Assembly (NCBI RefSeq): GCF_900090315.1
Contig: NZ_FMHZ01000002.1
Span: 7,081,281 to 7,145,280 of the forward strand
Length of the DNA: 64,000 nucleotides
Reading direction: 5' to 3'
Origin: Micromonospora citrea
Lineage (GTDB): Bacteria; Actinomycetota; Actinomycetes; Mycobacteriales; Micromonosporaceae
Shown here: piece by piece, positions 8,559 to 16,861 of the stretch
Position numbering within the stretch: position 1 is the first letter of the stretch
How the letters are laid out: each line of letters starts with the position of its first letter
Notes under the pieces: generated by a model
The model's database searches: none
Told to the model about the DNA's origin: nothing
Seen by the model: the letters and a program-made list of their open reading frames with translations, nothing else
Made by a program: the position numbers and the translations under genes

Positions 8559-9221
8559 ATGACGCAGGCCCGTACGGCCGCCGGGAACGCCACCGCCCGC
8601 GGACGGCGCGCGGGGCGCTCGGCCGGGGACGAACGTGAGCTGGCCATCCTCGCCACCGCCGAGCGGCTCCTGCGGCAGCGGGCCGTCGCCGACATCTCGG
8701 TCGACGACCTGGCGCGCGGCGCCGGCATCTCCCGGCCCACCTTCTACTTCTACTTCCCGTCGAAGGACGCGGTGCTGCTGACGCTGCTCGACCGGGTCAC
8801 CGAGGAGGCCGACGCCGCGGCCGGGGACGTGCTGGAGCGGCTGGCCGAGGACCCGCGGGCGCGGTGGCGGGAGCTGATCCACCGGTTCCACGAGACGTTC
8901 GGCGCGCACCGGGCGGTGGTGCTGGCCTGTGCCCAGGTGCGCGGCACCAACGCCGAGGTGCGCCGGCTCTGGGCGAGCGTCCTGGAACGCTGGGTGCACG
9001 CCATCGAGACGGCCGTCGAGGCCGAGCGCCGCCGGGGCGCGGCCCCCGACGGCGTGCCGGCCCGCGACCTGGCCATCGCGCTGAACTCGATGAACGAGCG
9101 CGTCTGGTACGCCACGTTCGCCGGCGACGGGCCGGCCGTGGCCGAGCGGGACGTGGTCGACGTGCTGCTCGACGTCTGGCTGGCGGCGATCTACCGCAGC
9201 ACCGCTCCCCCGCCGGCGTGA
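8559..9221 (+). CDS. TetR family regulator (EthR-like)
   Basis: This 220-residue TetR repressor has its helix-turn-helix at about residues 25-75 (ILATAERLL, then ISVDDLARGAGISRPTFYFYFPSKDAVL). A helical ligand-binding domain follows, ending in Trp-rich segments (NERVWYATFAG). The HTH and the basic N-terminal tail (RGRRAGRSAGDERE) strongly recall EthR, the repressor of the ethA monooxygenase. The gene is divergent from the monooxygenase operon with a perfect palindrome in between. The start is the ATG at 8559, only 14 nt past the outer operator arm, so the repressor would probably also shut off itself. Confidence 0.92.
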   Translation: MTQARTAAGNATARGRRAGRSAGDERELAILATAERLLRQRAVADISVDDLARGAGISRPTFYFYFPSKDAVLLTLLDRVTEEADAAAGDVLERLAEDPRARWRELIHRFHETFGAHRAVVLACAQVRGTNAEVRRLWASVLERWVHAIETAVEAERRRGAAPDGVPARDLAIALNSMNERVWYATFAGDGPAVAERDVVDVLLDVWLAAIYRSTAPPPA

Positions 9222-9243
9222 CCCGCCGTCGGCCGGGCCCGGC

Positions 9244-9301
9244 CGGCTTCGGCGGCCCGGTCAGCCGGCCCGATCGGCTTCGGCGGCCCGGTCAGCCGGC
9301 C
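9244..9301. repeat. Two-copy tandem repeat, 27-nt unit
   Basis: The unit beginning CGGCTTCGGCGGCCC occurs at 9244-9270 and again at 9275-9301 with a 31-nt period. It lies in the convergent gap between the TetR gene and the next unknown gene, just covering that gene's stop codon. It looks like slippage duplication. Confidence 0.8.
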
Positions 9302-9753
9302 GGCGCCCGGCTGAACTCCATGACCCAGTTGGTCTCCCAGGTGCGCTCCCCGTCGGTGGAGAACGCCTGTTCCCAGCGGCACGACGTGGGGGTGATCGCG
9401 GTCCAGACGAACCGGCACCGCACCGGGCGGCCCTCGTCGACGTCGTCGGCGAAGAACGTGCCGGTCCCGTCGACGAACCGGCCCACCACCGGCGGCAGCT
9501 CCAGCACGCCACGCCGGCTGTTCATCCAGTAGATCGACCAGGTGCCGGCCGCCGGGTCGAAGATCCGCACGGTGGCGCCGGAGAAGCCCCGCGTCGGAAA
9601 GGTGATCTCGTCGAAGCTGCCGGCGCCGCCGAAGAAGGTGCCGGCCACGGAGACCCCGGGGAACTCGTCCCAGTCGTCGCTGCCGACGTGCCGCTCGCGC
9701 AGGCGTCGGTTGGTCACGTCCCAGGTGCCGACGAGGAAGTCGAAGTCGCCCAT
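9292..9753 (-). CDS. Conserved hypothetical protein, calycin-like fold
   Basis: This 153-residue protein opens with FDFLVGTWDVTNRR, the GxW pattern typical of DUF1579-like and other lipocalin/calycin-shaped proteins. It continues as alternating beta-strands (GSFDEITFPT, TVRIFDPAAGTWSIYW, RCRFVWTAITPTSCRWEQAF). There is no signal peptide, so it is probably cytosolic and may bind a small hydrophobic ligand. Its ATG overlaps the TGA of the upstream gene by 1 nt, so the two are co-translated. The family is recognised only from the N-terminal motif and strand pattern, and no function can be given. Confidence 0.75.
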   Translation of the reverse strand: MGDFDFLVGTWDVTNRRLRERHVGSDDWDEFPGVSVAGTFFGGAGSFDEITFPTRGFSGATVRIFDPAAGTWSIYWMNSRRGVLELPPVVGRFVDGTGTFFADDVDEGRPVRCRFVWTAITPTSCRWEQAFSTDGERTWETNWVMEFSRAPAG

Positions 9754-10232
9754 CAGCGTCCCACCGGCCCCTCGGGGCGGGTGTCGGCGAGCCAGCCGGC
9801 CAGGTCCGGGCGCTGCGGGGCCAGCACGTGCCGGGCCCAGGCCGCCCGCTCATGCTCCAGCACGGCCAGCTCCCAGACGCAGCCCGCCCACGGGCGGTTC
9901 AGCTCCACGAAGCGCGTCGGGTCGTCGTCCGGGCAGTCCAGGGCGGGCTGGCCGGCCGCCGCGATCCGGATCTCGACGACGTTGTCCCAGACCCAGCTGT
10001 ACGCCAGCAGGTACGCCCCCGTGTCGGCGCCCCGGTGCAGCACGACCCAGCCGGCCGCCGGGGTGTCGTCGCCGGCGCGGTCCGGCAGCAGGCGGGGCAG
10101 CACCACGTACGCGGCCCGCTCCACCTCCGGGGCGATCCGCCGCTGCGGCTGGTCGACGTGGTAGCGCTTGAGTTGCCGGCCGGCGACCGTGAGAGGCCCC
10201 GGCACCCGCAGTTCCTTGTCGTGAAATGCCAT
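9753..10232 (-). CDS. Hypothetical protein
   Basis: This is a 159-residue soluble protein with no signal peptide or membrane segment. It contains the strand-rich core AAYVVLPRLLPD...GWVVLHRGADTGAYLLAYSWVWDNVVEIRI and a late Trp/Glu-rich helix (WAGCVWELAVLEHERAAWARHVL). I do not recognise the family. It is the first gene of a two-gene unit with the calycin-like protein, divergent from a WYL regulator. The palindrome at 10256-10272 lies 24 nt upstream of its start, so that regulator may control it. Confidence 0.72.
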   Translation of the reverse strand: MAFHDKELRVPGPLTVAGRQLKRYHVDQPQRRIAPEVERAAYVVLPRLLPDRAGDDTPAAGWVVLHRGADTGAYLLAYSWVWDNVVEIRIAAAGQPALDCPDDDPTRFVELNRPWAGCVWELAVLEHERAAWARHVLAPQRPDLAGWLADTRPEGPVGR

Positions 10233-10255
10233 GCCGGGACGGTACGGACGCTCCC

Positions 10256-10272
10256 CTGACAGCTAGTGTCAG
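10256..10272. promoter_or_regulatory. Palindromic operator upstream of WYL regulator
   Basis: CTGACAGCTAGTGTCAG is a perfect 6-bp inverted repeat with a 5-nt spacer. It ends 4 nt before the GTG start of the WYL gene and lies 24 nt from the start of the divergent gene. This is a likely binding site of the adjacent regulator and would overlap its own transcription start. Confidence 0.7.
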
Positions 10273-10276
10273 CGAA

Positions 10277-11284
10277 GTGCGGGCCAGTCGACTCATCTCC
10301 CTGCTGATGCTGCTCCAGGCGCACGGGCGGATGACCGCCGCGCAGCTCGCCGAGCGGCTGGAGGTGTCCACCCGCACCGTCTACCGCGACGTCGAGGCAC
10401 TGCACACCGCCGGCATCCCGCTCTACGGCGAGGCCGGGCACGCGGGCGGCTACCGGCTCGTCGAGGGCTGGCGGACGCGGCTGACCGGGCTGACCGCGCA
10501 GGAGGCGGAGCGGCTCTTCCTCGCCGGCCTGCCCGGGCCCGCCGCCGAGCTGGGCTACGGGGCGGCCGTGGCCGCGCTCCAGCTCAAGCTGCACGCCGCC
10601 CTGCCACCCGAGCTGGCCGACCGCGCCGCACGGATCCAGGAACGCTTCCACCTGGACACCCCCAACTGGTACGCCGACGGCGACACCTCGCCGCACCTGC
10701 CCGACGTGGCCGAGGCGGTCTGGCGGCAGCGGCGGATCGCGGTGCGCTACCGCAGCTGGGCCGGGGAGGTCGACCGGGTGCTGGAGCCCTACGGCCTGGT
10801 CCTCAAGGGCGGCCGGTGGTACGCGGTCGCCGGCCGGCCCGGGCGCGACGAGCCCGCCACCTACCGGGTCAACCAGGTCCTGTCGCTGACCACGTCGGAC
10901 GAGGAGTTCACCCGGCCGGCCGGGTTCGACCTGCCCGCGTGGTGGCGCGAGCACGTGGCGCGGTTCCGGGCCCACCTGCACCGCGACGACGCCACCGTCC
11001 GGCTCTCCCCGCGCGGCCGGGAACGGCTGCGGGAGGTCGCCAGCGAGCTGGTGGCGGCCTCCGCCGAGCGGACCGCCGGGCCGCCCGACGACGCCGGCTG
11101 GGTGACCGCCGTCATCCCGATCGAGTCGCTCACCCACGCCCACGGCGACCTGCTGCGGCTCGGCGCCGACGTGGAGGTGCTGGCCCCGGCCGCGCTGCGC
11201 GAGCGGCTCGCCGCCACCGCCGCCGACCTCGCCGCCCTGTACGCCCCGCGCCCCGTTCCCGAGGTGTCCCCGCCGCCGCCGTGA
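10277..11284 (+). CDS. YafY/WYL-domain transcriptional regulator
   Basis: This 335-residue regulator has an N-terminal HTH_11 winged helix (RLISLLMLLQ...TAAQLAERLEVSTRTVYRDVEAL, residues 4-40) and a sugar-like wing (YGEAGHAGGYRL). A central WYL domain follows (IAVRYRSWAGEVDRVLEPYGLVLKGGRWYAVA) and then the WCX C-terminal region (VRLSPRGRERL). WYL proteins sense nucleic acid or small ligands. I take the GTG at 10277, at the conserved RASRL start of the HTH, rather than an upstream ATG at 10226 that would overlap the palindrome and the divergent promoter. Likely targets are itself and the divergent unknown pair. Confidence 0.88.
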   Translation: MRASRLISLLMLLQAHGRMTAAQLAERLEVSTRTVYRDVEALHTAGIPLYGEAGHAGGYRLVEGWRTRLTGLTAQEAERLFLAGLPGPAAELGYGAAVAALQLKLHAALPPELADRAARIQERFHLDTPNWYADGDTSPHLPDVAEAVWRQRRIAVRYRSWAGEVDRVLEPYGLVLKGGRWYAVAGRPGRDEPATYRVNQVLSLTTSDEEFTRPAGFDLPAWWREHVARFRAHLHRDDATVRLSPRGRERLREVASELVAASAERTAGPPDDAGWVTAVIPIESLTHAHGDLLRLGADVEVLAPAALRERLAATAADLAALYAPRPVPEVSPPPP

Positions 11285-11470
11285 CCGCCCGTCCACGCCC
11301 GGCGGCCCGACGTCGGCGCGCCGGAAAGCCCGGCCCGGCCCCGCCTCGACGGCAATCCGACACCCTGCGGCGACACTCCGACCACTCGGCGTATTGCCTG
11401 CCGGTCGGTGCGGTCGTTGAGTGGGCAGGGGAAGGCTTCGACCACCGCGTCAGCGGACCGGGAGGCGATC

Positions 11471-11755
11471 GTGGGGCTCATCCAGATCGAGGGCACGGCC
11501 GAGGTGCTGCGCGGGCTGCGCGGCGTGGCGGGGCTCGACCTGATCGACCCGAGCGCCGCGGCACTGGGCGGGGACCGCTACCGCATCTCGGCGTACGCGC
11601 CGGAGGAACTGATCCCCGAACTGCAGGCGCGCGGCGCCCAGGTGCGGGTGATGATGTCGACCGGTCAGTTCGACGCCTTCCATGCCGAGGTCGCACGGCA
11701 CCTCGCCCCACCACCGGAGTCGTCGGCCCCGCCGGAGAGCGCCGGGGAGCGCTGA
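11471..11755 (+). CDS. Small conserved hypothetical protein, first gene of the large unknown cluster
   Basis: This 94-residue protein starts at the GTG at 11471, seven bases after GGGAGG. The first 70 residues look like a compact alpha/beta domain (AEVLRGLRGVAGLDLI, YRISAYAPEELIPELQARGAQVRVMMS). The last 20 are Pro/Ser/Glu-rich. The alternation resembles the small propeptide-like domains that precede some M14 peptidases, in which a strand-helix-strand unit reads a short ligand. That is only a resemblance. It ends one base before the start of the M14 gene, so it is very probably co-translated with it and may be its separate chaperone or inhibitor. Confidence 0.72.
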   Translation: MGLIQIEGTAEVLRGLRGVAGLDLIDPSAAALGGDRYRISAYAPEELIPELQARGAQVRVMMSTGQFDAFHAEVARHLAPPPESSAPPESAGER

Positions 11756-11756
11756 G

Positions 11757-13532
11757 GTGCCCCCGCCGTACCCGGACATCACCGCGCCGCTGCGCGCGCA
11801 GGAGATCGAGGACGCGCTCGCCGACCTCGCCGCCAGCTTTCCCGCGCTGTGCACCCGGACGGTCTTCCCGACGGAGACCGCCGAGGGCCGGACGCACAGC
11901 TACGTCAGGATCGCCAACGGCAGCGGCCCGAACCGGCCGGCGGCGCTGATCGTCGGCGGGGTGCACGCCCGCGAGTGGGCGCCGCCCGACGCGCTGGTCG
12001 CCCTCGCCCGCAACCTGCTGGTGTCGTACACGTCGGGCACCGACGTCGTCTTCCCGGCGATGACCGTCACCCCACTGGCCGGCGCCCCGGTCCGCTACCG
12101 CGCCTGGCGGATCCCGGCGGCCGACGTCAACGACATCGTCACGAAGCTCGACCTCTACGTCCTGCCGCTGCTCAACCCGGACGGGCGCGAGCACGACCTG
12201 ACCCACCTCAGCGAGCCGGGCTGGCGCAAGAACCGCAGCCCCCAGGCGGGCGGCGAGATCGGCGTCGACCTGAACCGCAACTTCGACATCATCTGGCGGT
12301 TCGAGGACTACTACGACGTGGCGCTCTACCGCGCCCGGTACGGCTCGGACCCGGCCTCCACGTCGCCGGCCGAGGACACCTACCGCGGGCCGTCGGCGCA
12401 TTCCGAGGTGGAGACCCGTCACCTGGAGTCCCTGCTGGACACCCTGCCGATCCACTACTACGCGGACGTGCACATGTTCGGCCGCAACATCCTCTACTCC
12501 TGGGGGTTGGAGGAGGACGGCGACGACCCGGCGATGCACTGGCGGGCGCCCGCCTTCGCCGGCACCCGGGACGGGCTGATCGCCGGGGATCCGGCGCTGC
12601 CGTCGGGCCGGACCGACTACAAGGAATACCTCCCCGACGACCCGCCGCACCGGATCCGCTCGCGGGCGCGCCTGATCGCCACGGCGATGCACGACGAGAT
12701 CCTCCGGTCGGCCGGGGTCGACCCCGCCGCGCCCGCCTCCACGACCCAGCGCGCCCACTCCGAGTACACCGTCGGGCAGAGCGCGTTCCTCTACCTCCCC
12801 GTGGGCGGCGGGCCGAACTCCGGGTGCAGCGACGACTACGCGTGCAGCCGGCAGTTCGCGCTGCCGAACCGGCAGCCGATCTTCGCGTACTGCCTGGAGA
12901 CGGGGCACGCCGAGGAGCAGGGCTTCCACTGCAACTACGCCGATCCGCCCGGCCACTTCCGCAAGATCAACCGTGAGATCCACGCGGCGGTGACGGCGCT
13001 GCTCAAGGTGGCCGCCTCAGCCCCGCTGCCCGCTGCCGGCGGCGGGGGCGGAGGCGGAGGCTGCCTGATCGCCACCGCGGCGCTGGGGCACCCCGACCAT
13101 CCGGACGTGCGCTACCTGCGGCACCTGCGCGACGAGCGGCTACGGGCCTCACCGCGCGGCGCCCGGATCGCCGACACCCTGGACCGGGTCTACTACAGCT
13201 TCAGCCCGGCCGTGGCCCGGTGGCTGCGGCGGCACCGCCGGGCCCGCACGGCCGTGCGGGTCGGGCTGATCCGACCGCTCGCCGCCACCCTGCGCCTGTT
13301 CCTCGGGCCGCGGCGGACACCGGCGCCGAGCCGGACCGCGTCCGCCGGTGAGCCCCCACCGAGCCGGACCGCGTCCGCCGGTGAGCCCTCGCCGAGCCGG
13401 ACCGCGTCCGCCGGCGCGCCCCCGCCGAGCCGGACCGCGTCCGCCGGCGCGCCCCCGCCGGGGCGGACCGCTGCCGCCGCCGGGCCGCCGGGCGGGCGGC
13501 GCGACGGCACCGACCCGGGAGGTGGGAGCTGA
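11757..13532 (+). CDS. M14 zinc carboxypeptidase with CFI-box C-terminal domain and 11-residue tandem repeats
   Basis: This 591-residue protein has a complete M14 active site. GGVHAREW supplies the first His and Glu zinc ligands. WRKNRS and DLNRNFD supply the substrate-binding Arg/Asn-Arg, YADVHMFG the third zinc ligand and YCLETGH the catalytic Glu. After a run of eight glycines comes CLIATAALG...HPDVRYLRHLRDERL...VYYSFSPAVARWL. This is a CFI-box C-terminal domain, a module found at the end of assorted actinobacterial proteins. The tail is a Pro/Ser/Ala-rich repeat. There is no signal peptide, which is unusual for M14 enzymes. The GTG at 11757 follows GGGGAG and sits 1 nt after the small upstream gene. 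Confidence 0.88.
   Translation: MPPPYPDITAPLRAQEIEDALADLAASFPALCTRTVFPTETAEGRTHSYVRIANGSGPNRPAALIVGGVHAREWAPPDALVALARNLLVSYTSGTDVVFPAMTVTPLAGAPVRYRAWRIPAADVNDIVTKLDLYVLPLLNPDGREHDLTHLSEPGWRKNRSPQAGGEIGVDLNRNFDIIWRFEDYYDVALYRARYGSDPASTSPAEDTYRGPSAHSEVETRHLESLLDTLPIHYYADVHMFGRNILYSWGLEEDGDDPAMHWRAPAFAGTRDGLIAGDPALPSGRTDYKEYLPDDPPHRIRSRARLIATAMHDEILRSAGVDPAAPASTTQRAHSEYTVGQSAFLYLPVGGGPNSGCSDDYACSRQFALPNRQPIFAYCLETGHAEEQGFHCNYADPPGHFRKINREIHAAVTALLKVAASAPLPAAGGGGGGGGCLIATAALGHPDHPDVRYLRHLRDERLRASPRGARIADTLDRVYYSFSPAVARWLRRHRRARTAVRVGLIRPLAATLRLFLGPRRTPAPSRTASAGEPPPSRTASAGEPSPSRTASAGAPPPSRTASAGAPPPGRTAAAAGPPGGRRDGTDPGGGS
13326..13457 (+). repeat. Four 33-bp tandem repeats encoding an 11-residue unit
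   Basis: The unit starts CCGAGCCGGACCGCG at 13326 and recurs at 13359, 13392 and 13425, with a degenerate fifth copy after 13458. In frame it encodes PSRTASAGEPP and variants (EPS, APP). It lies in the M14 peptidase gene downstream of the CFI-box. Copy number is probably variable between strains. Confidence 0.9.
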
Positions 13533-16500
13533 TGGCCGGGACCGCCGAGCAGCTCGCCGTCGAACTGGCCCGGCTACTCGACCCGGTCACCGAGCGGCTG
13601 GCCGCCGGGCAGCTTGTCGACCTCTTCGCCGAGCTGGGCCTGCCGCTGCCCGGCCCGGTCGCGGGCGCCCCCGGTGTGGCCGCCGCCGCCGGCACCGCCG
13701 GCACCGCCCTCGCCGCCCTCCCGCCGGCGGTCACCGCCCTGGTCGACGCGATCGCCGACGACGACTCCGCCGCCATCGCCGCCGCCCTGGGCGACCTGCT
13801 GCCGCTGATCGTCGACGCCGTCGACGCCGTCCGGGCCCTGGCCGGCGCGGTGCAGTCCGCGTACGCCGCCGGCGGTGCGGTCAGCGCGCCGCTGGCCGCG
13901 ATCCTCGCCGATCTGCCGCAACGCCTGGTCGACTGGACCGCCGCCAGCTACCTGCTGGACCGTCGGCCGGCGCTCGGCCGCGCCCTCGCCCTGTTCGGGC
14001 TCGTCGACAACGTCGCCGTGCCCGCCGACGGGGACCGGCCCGCCTACCTGCGGCGCGGGCTCCGGCTGGACCGGCTCGGGGTGTTGCTCGACGATCCGGC
14101 CGCAGCCCTGAGCCAGGTGTACGGCTGGGGCGGGTCCACCCTCGACGCCGCGCTGTTGTTCGCCCGGCTGCGCGACTGGCTGACCGCCGTCGGCGTACCG
14201 GCGGTGGTGCTCGCCGGGTCCGGCGGCCGTCCCGAGCTGGCCGCGTTCCTGTTCCGGCTGCACGCGGTGGCGGGGCTGCCCCCGGGCACGCCCACCCCGC
14301 TGGAGCTGACCCTCGACGTGTTCGACCTCGGCGGGCTGGACATCCCCCTGCCGATCGGCGACACCTGGGCGGTATGCCTGCGCGGCCAGGGCAGCCTCGA
14401 CCTCGGCGCCGCCCTGCGCGTCGAGCCGCCCGCCACGCTGCGCCCGCAGGCCCCCGCTCCCGGGGTCGCCGGCGAGCTGACCGTGTCGGCGGAGCGGCTG
14501 CCCACCGGCCCGGGGCCGATGGTGCTCTTCGGCGAGGCCGACGGCACCCGGCTCACGGCCACCGCCGTCCGGGCCGCCGTCGGCGCCGCGTTCGCCGCCG
14601 ACGGGGGCGGGGTCAGCGCCCGGCTGGTCGTCGACGCCGAGGTCGCCGCGGGCCGCCTGGTGATCGCCTTCGGCGGCGCCGACGGCTTCCTGTCCAGCGT
14701 GCTGCCGGCCACCCTGGAGGTCGACTTCGACCTCGGGCTGCACTGGGACCCGGTGGCCGGGCTGACCCTGCGCGGCGGCGCCGGGCTGGTGCTGGCCGTC
14801 CCCCTCACGGTGCGCCTGGGCCCGCTGCGCCTGGACCGGCTCGACCTGGCCCTGCGCCCCGGCGCGGCCGGCATCACCCTCGAGGTCCGCCTCACCGGCG
14901 GCATCGACCTCGGGCCGTTCGCCGCGAGCGTGACCGGCATCGGCGTCGGCGCCGACCTGGCCGTACGCGACGGCAACCTGGGCCCGGTCGACCTGACCTT
15001 CCGCTTCCTGCCGCCCACCGGGCTCGGCATGGTCGTCGACGCCGGGCCGGTCACCGGCGGAGGCTTCATCGGCTTCGACGAGCCGGCCGGCCGCTACTCG
15101 GGCGTCCTCGCACTCAAGCTCGGCGTGGTCGGGGTGGAGGCGGTCGGCCTGCTCGACACCCGGCTGCCCGGCGGCGGGTCCGGCTACGCGCTGCTGATCC
15201 TGCTGCGGGCCACCTTCCCGCCGATCCAGCTCGGCTTCGGCTTCGCGCTCTCCTCCGTCGGCGGGCTGCTCGCGCTGAACCGGCAGACCGACGTGGACGC
15301 GCTGCGCGCCCGGATGGCGTCCGGCACCGTCGGGCGGATCCTCGCCCCGGAGGACCCGGTCCGCAACGCCCCGGTGCTCCTGGCCGACCTGGCGGCGGTC
15401 TTCCCGCCCACGCCCGGCGTGATCGTGGTCGGGCCGACACTGCAACTGTCCTGGGCGGAGCTGGTCCGCTTCGACATCGGCGTGTTCATCGAGCTGCCCG
15501 GCCCGCGCAGGATCGTGATCCTCGGCTCGGCGCGGGCGGGGATCGAGAACCCGTCCGGCGGCCGGCCCTACCTGCAGATCCGGCTGGACATCCTGGGCGT
15601 GGTCGACTTCGCGCAGCAACTGGTCGCCTTCGACGCGGTCCTCGTCGACAGCCACCTGCTGGAGATCCTCGAACTGACCGGGGGCGCGGCGTTCCGGCTC
15701 AGCTACGGCGCCGAGCCGTACGTGGTGCTGACCGTCGGCGGCTTCCATCCGGCGTACAACCCGGCGCCCCTGGTGTTTCCCGCCGGCCTGACCCGGATCG
15801 CCATGACCCGCGGCGAGCCCGACGACCTGCTCTACTTCCGCTTCGAGGGCTACTTCGCGGTCACCACGAACACGCTGCAGTTCGGCGCGGCCGTCGAGGT
15901 CGTCGTCAACCTGGGGCCGTTCAACATCCGGGGCTTCCTCGGCTTCGACGCGCTGATCCGGTTCCAGCCGTTCCACTTCGACTTCGCCATCCGCGCCTCG
16001 GTGCGGGTGCGCTGGCGCGGCCGCACCCTGGCCGGGCTGGACCTCACCGGCAGCCTCTCCGGTCCCGGCCCGGTGGTCTTCCACGGCAGGGTGACCCTGG
16101 AGATCCTGTTCTTCGAGATCACCTTCGCGGAGACCATCACCCTCGGCTCGACCACGCCACCGGCCGTCACGCCGGTCGCCTCGGCCGTGGCCGAGCTCGC
16201 CGGGGAGCTCGCCGACCCGGCCAACCTGCGCAGCACCGGCGCGGCCGACACCGCCGTGGTCGTCGAGCCGGCCCGCACCGCCGCGCTGCCCGTGGTCTCG
16301 CCGCTGGGCCAGGCCGTCTGGACCCAGGAACGCGCCCCGCTGGACCTGCTGCTGCAACGCTTCGAGGGCGCGCCGCTGACCCGGCCGGAGACCGTCACCG
16401 CCACCGGCCCGCAGGTCACCGGCACCGAGGTCGACTGGTTCGCGCCGGGCGGCTTCGCCGACCTCACCGACGCCGACGCGCTGAACCGGCGCGCCTTCGA

Positions 16501-16849
16501 ACGGCTCGCCGCCGGCGTCCGGCTGGGCGGCGAGGGCGTCGACGCCGGACCGGCCACCGTGCTCACCGTCACCGTCAAGCAGATCCGGCTGCCCGCGCCG
16601 CCGGTGCTGCTCGTCGCCGCCGCGCTGCCCCGGTGGCTGCTCGCCGCGGCGGCCGGCCGCACCGGTCGACCCGAGCGCGACCCGGTCACGCCGGCGGTGG
16701 GCGTGCGGGACGAGACCTGGGCCGTGCACGGCGCGGGGGGCGCGGTGACGACCGGGCTGTCCCAGGCGCAGGCCCACCAGCTGGCCACCGTGGGCGGCGC
16801 CGGCGCCGCCGTCGCGGCGACCGACCCCGTGCCGACGATGAGCTTCTAG
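13532..16849 (+). CDS. Very large DUF6603-like protein
   Basis: The 1105-residue protein starts at the ATG overlapping the TGA of the M14 gene by 1 nt (TGATG). The first 150 residues are helical and Ala-rich (EQLAVELARLLDPVTERLAAGQLVDLFAEL...). After that it becomes a long succession of amphipathic beta strands with repeated LGLxxDRLDLAL, DLGLHWDPVAGLTLRGGAGL and FEGYFAVTTNTLQFGAAVEV patterns, ending near residue 860. The remainder is a linker and a C-terminal region. The architecture matches proteins annotated with DUF6603, whose function is unknown. The long beta solenoid could bind lipids or form a fibre. There is no signal peptide or membrane helix. Confidence 0.82.
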   Translation: MAGTAEQLAVELARLLDPVTERLAAGQLVDLFAELGLPLPGPVAGAPGVAAAAGTAGTALAALPPAVTALVDAIADDDSAAIAAALGDLLPLIVDAVDAVRALAGAVQSAYAAGGAVSAPLAAILADLPQRLVDWTAASYLLDRRPALGRALALFGLVDNVAVPADGDRPAYLRRGLRLDRLGVLLDDPAAALSQVYGWGGSTLDAALLFARLRDWLTAVGVPAVVLAGSGGRPELAAFLFRLHAVAGLPPGTPTPLELTLDVFDLGGLDIPLPIGDTWAVCLRGQGSLDLGAALRVEPPATLRPQAPAPGVAGELTVSAERLPTGPGPMVLFGEADGTRLTATAVRAAVGAAFAADGGGVSARLVVDAEVAAGRLVIAFGGADGFLSSVLPATLEVDFDLGLHWDPVAGLTLRGGAGLVLAVPLTVRLGPLRLDRLDLALRPGAAGITLEVRLTGGIDLGPFAASVTGIGVGADLAVRDGNLGPVDLTFRFLPPTGLGMVVDAGPVTGGGFIGFDEPAGRYSGVLALKLGVVGVEAVGLLDTRLPGGGSGYALLILLRATFPPIQLGFGFALSSVGGLLALNRQTDVDALRARMASGTVGRILAPEDPVRNAPVLLADLAAVFPPTPGVIVVGPTLQLSWAELVRFDIGVFIELPGPRRIVILGSARAGIENPSGGRPYLQIRLDILGVVDFAQQLVAFDAVLVDSHLLEILELTGGAAFRLSYGAEPYVVLTVGGFHPAYNPAPLVFPAGLTRIAMTRGEPDDLLYFRFEGYFAVTTNTLQFGAAVEVVVNLGPFNIRGFLGFDALIRFQPFHFDFAIRASVRVRWRGRTLAGLDLTGSLSGPGPVVFHGRVTLEILFFEITFAETITLGSTTPPAVTPVASAVAELAGELADPANLRSTGAADTAVVVEPARTAALPVVSPLGQAVWTQERAPLDLLLQRFEGAPLTRPETVTATGPQVTGTEVDWFAPGGFADLTDADALNRRAFERLAAGVRLGGEGVDAGPATVLTVTVKQIRLPAPPVLLVAAALPRWLLAAAAGRTGRPERDPVTPAVGVRDETWAVHGAGGAVTTGLSQAQAHQLATVGGAGAAVAATDPVPTMSF

Positions 16850-16861
16850 GGGGAGGCGAGG

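Noticed and set aside
13326..13490. CRISPR-like 33-bp repeats
   Set aside because: The repeats are head-to-tail without spacers, in frame and encode an 11-residue unit of the M14 peptidase tail.
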